NCBI GenBank assembly: GCA_902618025.1
Contig: CACMYY010000007.1
Location: 1-50,145, forward strand
Reading direction: 5' to 3'
DNA: 50,145 nucleotides
Source of the DNA: an uncultured SAR116 cluster alpha proteobacterium
GTDB taxonomy: Bacteria; Pseudomonadota; Alphaproteobacteria; Puniceispirillales; Marisalimonadaceae
Below, piece after piece: positions 43,170 to 50,145 of the stretch. Each line of letters opens with the position of its first letter. The stretch's first letter is position 1. The notes under the pieces were generated by a model. The model saw nothing but the letters and a program-made list of their open reading frames with translations. It was not told where the DNA came from and made no database searches. The position numbers and the translations under genes were made by a program.

Positions 43170-43692
43170 TTTCCTTCATTTCTTTCGCAAACTTTTTGAA
43201 ATTTGCTACGTAATGCTTTGAAGATCTCGTCATGTTATCAATCATCTCTTGGCTTAGTTCTCTTACCGCTTTAGCAGGAGAACCAACAATTAACCAACCA
43301 TCAGGAAATTCTTTATTTTCAGTAACAAGTGCACCAGCACCTACTAAACAATTACTACCTATCTTAGCATTATTAAGAATTGTTGCACCCATCCCAATTA
43401 AGGAATTATTGCCTATAGTACAACCGTGTATAATTGCATTATGCCCAATGGTGCAATTATTGCCAATAGTTACAGGACAATCTGGATCTACGTGAATGAT
43501 GGTATTTTCTTGTATATTTGTTTCTTCACCAATTTTAATTACATCATTATCACCTCTTAAAACTGATCCAAACCAGATTCCAACATCTTTTCCTAAAACA
43601 ACATTTCCAATGACGTGTGCATCTGGGGCAACCCAATATAAGTCATTATCAGGTAATTGAGGTTTTTTTTCACCTATACTATAAATTGGCAT
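43162..43692 (-). CDS. Gamma-class carbonic anhydrase-like hexapeptide protein
   Basis: Left-handed beta-helix protein of 176 residues. Three histidines at the zinc positions are present: His67 (NTIIHVDPD), His84 and His89 (IGHNAIIHGCTIG). WFGSVLRGDNDVIKIGEETN and SLIGMGATILNNAKIG are typical of the YrdA/PaaY/CaiE group. Members are carbonic anhydrases or thioesterase-like helpers; CaiE accompanies CaiB-type transferases, so a helper role to the neighbouring CoA-transferase is possible. An isolated leftward gene with a 94-base divergent gap to the next gene. Confidence 0.9.
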   Translation of the reverse strand: MPIYSIGEKKPQLPDNDLYWVAPDAHVIGNVVLGKDVGIWFGSVLRGDNDVIKIGEETNIQENTIIHVDPDCPVTIGNNCTIGHNAIIHGCTIGNNSLIGMGATILNNAKIGSNCLVGAGALVTENKEFPDGWLIVGSPAKAVRELSQEMIDNMTRSSKHYVANFKKFAKEMKEIK

Positions 43693-43786
43693 TTGCTCTC
43701 CTTTAAAAGAAATTATTAAAAATTTATATTATATAATTTTTTCTTATTGTTAATATATTTATTAAAATAACTATAAGGATATCTTA

Positions 43787-44881
43787 ATGATTAATAGAGG
43801 TAATATTATTTCTAAAGTTACAATTTATAATCTAGATGTGCCTCTAATAAAGCCATACAAATTATCCTATAATACTTTCTATTCTTTCGAGCCATTATTA
43901 ATTCATATTCTAGATGATGAAGGAAATGAAGGATGGGGCGAACAGCACATTTCACCAGGCTCCAGTAGTGAAACCAGAGACGGGGGATGGACATTCGCAA
44001 GAGTTATATCAAGTTTAATTTTGAATAAAACTATACACAATGCAAAAAAAATAATTTTATCTAATTCTTATATCAGCATTGTTGCTTCCAGTGCTATTTA
44101 CACAGCAATAGAAATGTTAGAAAAAAATAATGTGTTAAATCATAAGAGTTCTCTCAAACTTAAATTATTAACTTCCTTTAATGCTGAAGAGAAATTTGAA
44201 ATTAAAGACGAGTTGGATAAAGTGATAGAGCAGGGATTTACTACAATAAAAATTAAAGTTGGTAAGGATGTTAATTTAGATCTTAAAAAAATTAGTATTA
44301 TTCAAAGTCATTTAGATGGAAGAGCTAAAATCAGAATAGACGCTAATAGAGGGTATACAAAGGAACAAGGCTGTGAGTTTGTTGCTGGCTTAAAACCAAA
44401 TTTTATAGAGTTATTTGAACAACCTTGTGATGCAAAAAATTGGGAGGCAAATGCTGCGGTCGCTAAATTATCAAGTATTCCAATTATGTTAGATGAACCT
44501 ATCTGTAGTATAAAGGACATAAAAAAGGCTTCTCGCATTGAAGGAGTAGGATTATGCAAACTTAAGTTAAAAAGATTTTTATCTATAACAAAATTGACTG
44601 AAGCTATAAGATTTGCTCACAAATTAGGTTTAAAAATTGTACTTGGTGATGGATTAGGTGCTGAAATTAATTGTTGGATGGAAGCTAAAATTGCAGAAAA
44701 ACTCATTGATAATGCAGGAGAATATAACGGCTTTTTAAAAATACAACCACAAGCAAGAATTTTATCTAATCCACTTAAATTTAAAGATGGTTTTTTAATA
44801 ATTTCTGAAAATTGGGATCTTGAAATTGACAGAGATAAATTAGAAAAATACAGTATTCGTAAAGAAACGATTTATAACTAA
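43787..44881 (+). CDS. Enolase-superfamily enzyme (muconate-lactonising / dipeptide-epimerase group)
   Basis: A 364-residue enolase-superfamily enzyme that removes a proton alpha to a carboxylate. The KxK motif is Lys155 and Lys157 (TIKIKVG); metal ligands are Asp185 (IRIDANRG), Glu211 (LFEQPC) and Asp236 (MLDEP); the second base is Lys260. These intervals (26, 25, 24) equal those in muconate-lactonising enzyme, so it is probably of the MLE subgroup rather than mandelate racemase. The N-terminal cap has LLIHILDDEGNEGWGE. Substrate unknown; the dioxygenase and transporter downstream suggest an imported acid. Confidence 0.9.
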   Translation: MINRGNIISKVTIYNLDVPLIKPYKLSYNTFYSFEPLLIHILDDEGNEGWGEQHISPGSSSETRDGGWTFARVISSLILNKTIHNAKKIILSNSYISIVASSAIYTAIEMLEKNNVLNHKSSLKLKLLTSFNAEEKFEIKDELDKVIEQGFTTIKIKVGKDVNLDLKKISIIQSHLDGRAKIRIDANRGYTKEQGCEFVAGLKPNFIELFEQPCDAKNWEANAAVAKLSSIPIMLDEPICSIKDIKKASRIEGVGLCKLKLKRFLSITKLTEAIRFAHKLGLKIVLGDGLGAEINCWMEAKIAEKLIDNAGEYNGFLKIQPQARILSNPLKFKDGFLIISENWDLEIDRDKLEKYSIRKETIYN

Positions 44882-44901
44882 AATATAACTGGAAATTTGT
44901 T

Positions 44902-45756
44902 ATGAAATTATTTAGTAGCGATAAAAGCTTGGGTGGAGAAATTGTTGGATTGGACATCAGTAAAAAGTTGACCCATGATCAAATCAACTTCATTAATGAA
45001 GCTTGGAATGAAAGACTTGTTTTAGTATTTAAGAAACAAAATTTAGATGATCCCAGATTAATTGATTTTAGTAAAAATTTTGGTGAGCTTGATCCACCTG
45101 GACCTAATCCTTATGGAATAACTTTCTTACCAGAATTTCCTGAAATAAATGTAATTTCAAATGTGAAAAATGAACAAGGTACACCTATAGGAAATTTGGG
45201 AGATGGTGAAGCTGTATGGCACGCAGACATGACTTACCTAGAACTACCTCCAAAGGCTGGGATTTTATATGCACTTGAAGTGCCTGAAAATCAAGGTAAT
45301 ACTCACTTTGCAAATATGACACTAGCGTATAGCGATTTATCAGACGCTATTAAAGAGAAAATTGATGGGAAAATCCTTATCCATGATTCAGCGCATAATA
45401 GTGCTGGTATGCTTAGAAAAGGGTGTTCAGAGGTAGATAATCCAACTGAGACACCCGGAGCTAGACACCCAATGGTAATTACAGATCAAAATACCAACAA
45501 AAAACTTCTTTTTCTCGGAAGAAGACCTCATGCTTATATCGTTGGTTTAGACATTGAGGAAAGTGAAAGTTTATTGGACGAAATTTGGAAACATGCAACA
45601 CAAGAAAAATACACTTGGACACAGAAATGGGAGAAAGGTGATTTACTAATGTGGAAAAACTTGAATGTACTTCATAAAAGAGATGCCTTTGATCCGAATA
45701 CAAGAAGAGTAATGCATAGAACCCAGCTCAAAGGTGAGACGGCGATTACTGCTTAA
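44902..45756 (+). CDS. TauD/TfdA-family Fe(II)/2-oxoglutarate dioxygenase
   Basis: A 284-residue 2-oxoglutarate-dependent hydroxylase. Iron ligands are His107 and Asp109 (AVWHADMTY) with His258 (NVLHKRDAFDP); Arg269 in NTRRVMHR is placed to hold 2-oxoglutarate. LVLVFKKQNLDD and EINVISNVKN are typical of the TfdA group. It hydroxylates a carbon next to a heteroatom or carboxylate in taurine, 2,4-D or similar compounds; the true substrate is not evident. It follows the enolase-superfamily gene by 20 bases and precedes the TTT transporter. Confidence 0.92.
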   Translation: MKLFSSDKSLGGEIVGLDISKKLTHDQINFINEAWNERLVLVFKKQNLDDPRLIDFSKNFGELDPPGPNPYGITFLPEFPEINVISNVKNEQGTPIGNLGDGEAVWHADMTYLELPPKAGILYALEVPENQGNTHFANMTLAYSDLSDAIKEKIDGKILIHDSAHNSAGMLRKGCSEVDNPTETPGARHPMVITDQNTNKKLLFLGRRPHAYIVGLDIEESESLLDEIWKHATQEKYTWTQKWEKGDLLMWKNLNVLHKRDAFDPNTRRVMHRTQLKGETAITA

Positions 45757-45843
45757 TTTTTATATTAATATACATGAAACTCTTATTGATTTATTATAAA
45801 ATCAATAGCAAACTAAACGATAATTTTTAATTGGGAGAGAAAT

Positions 45844-46839
45844 ATGACACAAGTTAAGAATTCTTTTAGAAGAAGTATTGTAAAGGCAAGTTTAGGTGTT
45901 GTCGCCATTGCAGGAATTAGTACTATTGGTTTAGTTTCTATTGCAAGTGCTGACAAATATCCAAGTAAGCCAATAGAGTTAGTAATACATGCTAAATATG
46001 GTGGGGGAACTGACACTACTGCCAGAATGGTATCTATTAGAACAAGAAGAAATTTAAAAACTGATATATCCATTGTAGCCAAAAGAGGTGGTTCAGGAGC
46101 AAAAGCTCAAAACTATGTTTTAACAAAGCCTGCCGACGGTTATACAATCATGGCTTTAACACAGTCTCATCTCTACACAATGGCTAGAGGAAAGTCTAAC
46201 ATGAAGATTGACGATATAGTAGGAGTTGCAAGAGCAATGGATGACCCAACCTTCATTACTGTATCAGGAAAAGGAAAGTTTAATACCTTAGAAGAGCTTG
46301 TAGCTGCTTCTAAAAAAACTCCGTTAAACTGGGGGGTTGCTCAGATTGGAGGAACTGAACATATAGGTTTGGCACAGTTCGCAAAAGAGGCTGGAATTAA
46401 GTTTAAAGTTGTACCATTTGGATCAGGTGCACAAATGGTACAAGCACTTATGGCAGGCAAAATTGACGCAACATTACCTAACGTGAGTGAGGCTGCTAAT
46501 CAAGTTGCGGATGGTAGCTTTAAAGCTCTTGCTGTGATGGCTGAAGACAGACTTAAAGACTATCCAAATGTTCCTACTACCTATGAAAAAGGAATAAAGG
46601 CAAAATGCTCAACAACTAGAGGTTATGCTGTATTAGCATCTACTCCACAACCGATTATAGATCAGATTTCAAAAGCTATGGTTAAAGCAATGAAACACGA
46701 CGTCTTTGCTAGTTACCTTGCTGGAGCTGGTCTAACAGTTGAAGGAAGCGTTGCTGGAACAAAAGTTTGGGACAAACAACTAAAAGCTGAATATAAAGTT
46801 GCAGCATCTGCTCTGAAAGAACTTGGTTTAATAAAATAA
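45844..46839 (+). CDS. tctC: Tripartite tricarboxylate transporter binding protein (Bug family, TctC)
   Basis: Periplasmic solute-binding protein of 331 residues. The signal peptide (about 1-36) has KNSFRRSIVKASLGVVAIAG and ends ASA; the twin Arg is noted but the motif is not a clear Tat signal. The mature part begins KYPSKPIELVIHAKYGGGTD and has family stretches KPADGYTIMALTQS, PFGSGAQMVQALMAGKIDAT and KDYPNVPTTYEKGI. A GGGAGAG ribosome site precedes the ATG. The ligand pocket positions in Bug proteins favour carboxylates, but the ligand is not predictable here. Confidence 0.92.
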   Translation: MTQVKNSFRRSIVKASLGVVAIAGISTIGLVSIASADKYPSKPIELVIHAKYGGGTDTTARMVSIRTRRNLKTDISIVAKRGGSGAKAQNYVLTKPADGYTIMALTQSHLYTMARGKSNMKIDDIVGVARAMDDPTFITVSGKGKFNTLEELVAASKKTPLNWGVAQIGGTEHIGLAQFAKEAGIKFKVVPFGSGAQMVQALMAGKIDATLPNVSEAANQVADGSFKALAVMAEDRLKDYPNVPTTYEKGIKAKCSTTRGYAVLASTPQPIIDQISKAMVKAMKHDVFASYLAGAGLTVEGSVAGTKVWDKQLKAEYKVAASALKELGLIK

Positions 46840-46859
46840 ATTTTTGGGTTTTTTAAGAT

Positions 46860-47378
46860 ATGAAGAATAAAGAAAATGCATCCAATTCGTTGGGTGCATT
46901 ATTAAATAAAAGTGATACAATAATTGCAATTATTTTAACTTTAATTATTGCTTTTTTGTGGTTTGAAACGACTAAATTTGAAAAAGTCCCTGACTTATTT
47001 TCAAATAATATTCCGCCAGAAATGTTTCCTCAAATATTACTCATAATTATTCTCGGGATGGTTTTAATAATACCCTTTGAACATATATTTTTGAAGAAAA
47101 GTGGGAAGAATATAGATTCTTCAAGGAAAAACCCTGTAGAGATTTCAACTATTGGAACTATGATCATTTTGACAGCAATTATAGCTTCTTCACAAATTCT
47201 AGGTGCAGCTCTAACAATTATTGCTGTTAGTATTTCATTACCGTTATATTGGGGAGAAAGAAGATTAAAAGTATTAATTTCTTATGTTGTTGGATTTCCA
47301 TTGTTTGTAATAGTTCTATTTAATGTAATTCTTGGAGTTCATTTTGAACCAGGACTATTAGATCTCATAAAAAATTAG
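46860..47378 (+). CDS. tctB: Tripartite tricarboxylate transporter small permease (TctB)
   Basis: Small membrane subunit of the TTT transporter, 172 residues with four hydrophobic segments. After a polar N-terminus the first segment is AIILTLIIAFLWFETTKFEK, then PPEMFPQILLIIILGMVLII (the P-x-x-FP element of TctB), a polar loop, and two more helices. Twenty bases after tctC and twelve before tctA. Confidence 0.88.
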   Translation: MKNKENASNSLGALLNKSDTIIAIILTLIIAFLWFETTKFEKVPDLFSNNIPPEMFPQILLIIILGMVLIIPFEHIFLKKSGKNIDSSRKNPVEISTIGTMIILTAIIASSQILGAALTIIAVSISLPLYWGERRLKVLISYVVGFPLFVIVLFNVILGVHFEPGLLDLIKN

Positions 47379-47390
47379 AGAGGATAAAAG

Positions 47391-48863
47391 TTGGAAGATA
47401 TCGTTAAAGGAATAGGGTTATTACTAGAATTTCAGAATATCCTCTTAATTTTGTCAGGTGTGTTAATAGGTGTTTTGGTTGGAGCCTTGCCAGGTTTGAG
47501 CTCTCCTATGGCAATCGCACTTCTGATTCCTTTTACAATTTCTCTAGATCCTGTAGCTGCAATTGCTATGATGGCTGCACTATATTGTGCTGGAACTTTT
47601 GGGGGGTCAATTACTGCTATTCTAATTAATGCACCAGGTGCTCCACCTGCGGTCGCAACTGCTTTGGATGGGTATCCAATGGCCAAAAATGGTGAACCAG
47701 GAAGGGCTCTCGGTTTAGCTGCTGTTTCTAGTGTTTTTGGTGGTATTTTTAGTTTAATAATTTTTATATTCGCAGCTCCACTTTTAGCAAAACTTGCATT
47801 AGAATTTGGGCCTGCAGAATATTTTGGGCTTGCTGTATTTGCTCTTTCTATGCTCGCGTCTATGAGCGGAAAGTCTTCTCTTAGAAATCTTATTTCAGGT
47901 CTTGTCGGTGTATTAATTGGTACTATAGGTATACATTTAACTACCGGTGTAGAAAGATTTACATTTGATATTCCAGACCTTGAAGAGGGCATTCATTTCG
48001 TTCCTGTTCTTATTGGTTTGTTCGCAGTAAGCGAGCTCTTCAAGCAATCTGAAAAACTAAATGCAGTTGTTGAAAGAATACAAGCTAAAGCTCTTAGATT
48101 ACCGTCTCTATTTGAGTTAAAAAAACTTAAATATACAATCTTGAGATCATCAGGAATTGGAACGTTTATAGGGATACTTCCAGCTGAAGGTTCTACAGTT
48201 GCAGCAATAATTGGTTATAATGAAGCTAGACGGTGGTCTAAAGATAAAGATAAATTTGGGAAAGGGTCACCTGAAGGTATAGTTGGGCCAGAGGCTGCTA
48301 ATAATGCAGCTGCAGGAGGAGCTATGGTTCCTACTCTTGCACTTGGAATACCTGGAAGTGGATCAACAGCTCTTATATTAGCTGCATTAATTATGCATGG
48401 TTTTAGACCTGGTCCTTATCTAATTAGTGAAACACCAGAATTTGTATATGCAATTTTTGGCGCTATGTTAATTGCTAACTTAGGATTTTTATTTATTGGT
48501 TTAGTTGGAGCCAAGTTCTTTTCCTTGGTAGCTTTCATTCCTAAGAAACTTCTTTGGCCAGCAGTTTTTATCTTTTCTATGATTGGTTCTTATTCTTTTG
48601 CATCTTCAATGTTTGATGTATGGGTAATGCTAGCTGCTGGTCTAGTTGGATATTTTATGGATCGACATGGTTTTTCAGCGGCTCCACTCGTTATGGGATT
48701 AATCCTTGGAAAATTAGTTGAGGAAAGCTTTTCTCAATCGATGATTATTCATGACAATAACTTCTTTGCATTATTAGAAAGTCCTGTTGTCTTATTATTT
48801 TTTGTGCTGACATTGTTAAGTTTATCATCTCCATTTTGGACAAGGTACTTTTCAAAAAAATAA
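47391..48863 (+). CDS. tctA: Tripartite tricarboxylate transporter large permease (TctA)
   Basis: Large membrane subunit, 490 residues, starting at TTG 47391. TctA hallmarks are GVLVGALPGLSSPMAIALLI, AGTFGGSITAILINAPGAPP, ATALDGYPMAKNGEPGRALG, IGTFIGILPAEGSTVAAIIG, GPEAANNAAAGGAMVPTLAL and GIPGSGSTALILAALIMHG. About twelve membrane segments. It completes the transporter with tctC and tctB and is followed by an MmgE/PrpD gene after 19 bases. Confidence 0.94.
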   Translation: MEDIVKGIGLLLEFQNILLILSGVLIGVLVGALPGLSSPMAIALLIPFTISLDPVAAIAMMAALYCAGTFGGSITAILINAPGAPPAVATALDGYPMAKNGEPGRALGLAAVSSVFGGIFSLIIFIFAAPLLAKLALEFGPAEYFGLAVFALSMLASMSGKSSLRNLISGLVGVLIGTIGIHLTTGVERFTFDIPDLEEGIHFVPVLIGLFAVSELFKQSEKLNAVVERIQAKALRLPSLFELKKLKYTILRSSGIGTFIGILPAEGSTVAAIIGYNEARRWSKDKDKFGKGSPEGIVGPEAANNAAAGGAMVPTLALGIPGSGSTALILAALIMHGFRPGPYLISETPEFVYAIFGAMLIANLGFLFIGLVGAKFFSLVAFIPKKLLWPAVFIFSMIGSYSFASSMFDVWVMLAAGLVGYFMDRHGFSAAPLVMGLILGKLVEESFSQSMIIHDNNFFALLESPVVLLFFVLTLLSLSSPFWTRYFSKK

Positions 48864-48882
48864 TTTTATTAGATGTAGTAAA

Positions 48883-50145
48883 ATGAATAATATTGAAACT
48901 TCTGTCGCTGAAAAATTTTCAGATTGGGTTCATAACCTAAAAATAAATGATATACCAGAAGAAGTCGTGAATAAATTACAACTTATTATAATAGACTCTT
49001 TTGGACTTATGGTTTCCGCTAAAAATGAGCCATACATCAAAAGTCTTATTAATGCCCTTCAAGAACATGGAAATTGCACATTAGTTGGTCACAATAAAAA
49101 GGTAAATCCTTTCAATGCATCTATAATCAATGGAACAGCAATCCATGGTGAAGATTTTGATGATACCTTTGAAGGAACACCTGTTCACGTAGGTTCAGTA
49201 ATGGTCCCTGCAATTTTATCTTCAGCACAGGCTAAAAATTTAGATGGACAAAAATTTTTAAAAGGTTTGGTTGTAGGATCAGAATTAATTTGTAGGCTAG
49301 CCTTAGTTGCACCTACTGCAGTTCACAGACAGGGTTTTCATCCAACAGCAATTTTTGGGGCTTTTGGTTCATCAATAGGCGTGTCATCTTTGCTTGGGAA
49401 TACCACAAATGAAATGAGTTCAGGATTAGGTATTGTGGGAAGTATGGCTTCTGGAATTATAGAGTATCTGGCCGAAGGCACATCTACAAAACGTCTTCAT
49501 CCAGGATGGGCTGCCGGGTGTGGATGGCAATCTGCCAATTTTGCTAAATCTGGTTTTTTAGGTCCAAGAACAGTGTTTGAAGGTCAACACGGTGTTTTTA
49601 GTAGTTTTGGTAAGAGTAATATTGAACCAGATTTTTTACATGTAACCTCAGATTTGGGAAAAAGATGGGAAACAAAAAACCTTGCTTTAAAGCCATATGC
49701 TTGTGGAACAATGGCACAACCTTTTATTGATTGTGCTATAAAATTAAGAGGTAAGATTAGTAATGTCGAGAACATAGATAAAGTCATTGCTAGTGTAGGT
49801 GAGGGAACAGTCCACAGATTATGGGAGCCATTAAAGGAAAAACAAAATCCTTCCACTCCTTATGGTGCAAAATTTTCTGTTCCATATTGTATTTCAATAG
49901 GATTAATTAATGGATCTGCAGGCTTAAATGAGTTCACTGAAAAATGTTTAAAAAATTTGGAAGTGATTAAACTAGCAGCTAAGGTGAATTATGAAATTAA
50001 TCCAAAAGACGAGTATCCAAAAAATTATAGTGGTAAAATAAAAATAATTATGAAAGATGGCACAACTCATTCCTCTTCACAAGAATGTTTGAGAGGTGGC
50101 AGGCGAGATCCTCTTAGCAGAACTGAAGTTATAAAAAAATTTGAA
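48883..50145 (+). CDS. MmgE/PrpD family protein (third; 3' end outside window)
   Basis: The frame runs from ATG 48883 to the window end without a stop (421 codons seen). Family signatures in translation are IIDSFGLMVSAKNEPYI, NGTAIHGEDFDDTFEGTPVH, HRQGFHPTAIFGAFGSSIG, KRLHPGWAAGCGWQSANFAK, LKPYACGTMAQPFIDCA and GAKFSVPYCISIGLI. Like its two paralogues it may dehydrate, decarboxylate or epimerise an acid. Its place behind a TTT transporter suggests action on the imported compound. Confidence 0.9.
   Translation, partial: MNNIETSVAEKFSDWVHNLKINDIPEEVVNKLQLIIIDSFGLMVSAKNEPYIKSLINALQEHGNCTLVGHNKKVNPFNASIINGTAIHGEDFDDTFEGTPVHVGSVMVPAILSSAQAKNLDGQKFLKGLVVGSELICRLALVAPTAVHRQGFHPTAIFGAFGSSIGVSSLLGNTTNEMSSGLGIVGSMASGIIEYLAEGTSTKRLHPGWAAGCGWQSANFAKSGFLGPRTVFEGQHGVFSSFGKSNIEPDFLHVTSDLGKRWETKNLALKPYACGTMAQPFIDCAIKLRGKISNVENIDKVIASVGEGTVHRLWEPLKEKQNPSTPYGAKFSVPYCISIGLINGSAGLNEFTEKCLKNLEVIKLAAKVNYEINPKDEYPKNYSGKIKIIMKDGTTHSSSQECLRGGRRDPLSRTEVIKKFE

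Noticed and set aside
45785-45806. 8-bp stem ATTGATTT/AAATCAAT before tctC
   Set aside because: The stem is A-T rich, has no T-run on either strand, and may be chance; not called as a terminator.
1-50145. Mobile elements, CRISPR arrays, tRNA or rRNA genes
   Set aside because: No transposase or integrase, no spaced direct repeats, and no tRNA- or rRNA-like sequence was noticed; a covariance-model scan would be decisive.

Overview
The window is AT-rich, gene-dense bacterial chromosome with about 53 protein genes. No gene-free stretch exceeds about 110 bases, and I see no rRNA, tRNA, CRISPR array, insertion sequence or phage gene. Low GC (roughly a third by eye), very tight packing, SAR11-style small intergenic regions, abundant solute-binding-protein transporters (ABC, TRAP, TTT) and a marine-type phosphonate locus suggest a streamlined marine alphaproteobacterium (SAR11, HIMB59 or AEGEAN-169-like). 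This placement is an inference; there is no rRNA to confirm it.

Bases 1-19632 form a phosphorus and arsenic island. A phosphonate ABC transporter (phnD partial, two phnE permeases; phnC presumably lies upstream) is followed by a small exported protein, a PHP-family hydrolase and a phn-associated hexapeptide transferase. A leftward pair, the GntR-type regulator phnF and a divergent phnM-like gene, faces the full C-P lyase operon phnGHIJKL-phnN. A DUF1045 two-histidine phosphoesterase lies convergently over the end of phnN, and canonical phnM is divergent from it. phnM runs into an ACR3 arsenite efflux gene and a methyltransferase, followed by convergent ppx and ppk1. The locus should import phosphonates, release phosphate from them, expel arsenic and store polyphosphate. 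A recognisable phnP is missing; the DUF1045 protein and the PHP protein are the two candidates to replace it.

Bases 19725-24882 carry a ThDP enzyme of the acetolactate-synthase/benzoylformate-decarboxylase type, divergent from an SCP2-like protein and an alpha/beta hydrolase, then an SDR oxidoreductase, a RidA deaminase and an AzlC-AzlD amino-acid exporter pair.

Bases 24888-43169 are a carboxylic-acid catabolic region: acyl-CoA dehydrogenase, MmgE/PrpD, amidase and a TRAP transporter (dctPQM). These are followed by a leftward six-gene set (itaconyl/mesaconyl-CoA hydratase-like, MmgE/PrpD, CaiB/BaiF CoA-transferase, CitE-like lyase, MaoC hydratase, CaiB/BaiF) whose content recalls bacterial itaconate/mesaconate degradation. 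Rightward genes then encode a tautomerase-like small protein, enoyl-CoA hydratase, PcaB-like lyase, PaaI thioesterase, a second enoyl-CoA hydratase and a third CaiB/BaiF.

Bases 43162-50145 hold a gamma-carbonic-anhydrase-like protein (leftward), then an enolase-superfamily enzyme, a TauD/TfdA dioxygenase, a complete tripartite tricarboxylate transporter (tctC, tctB, tctA) and a third MmgE/PrpD cut by the window edge. PhnF is the only transcription factor I recognise in the 50 kb.
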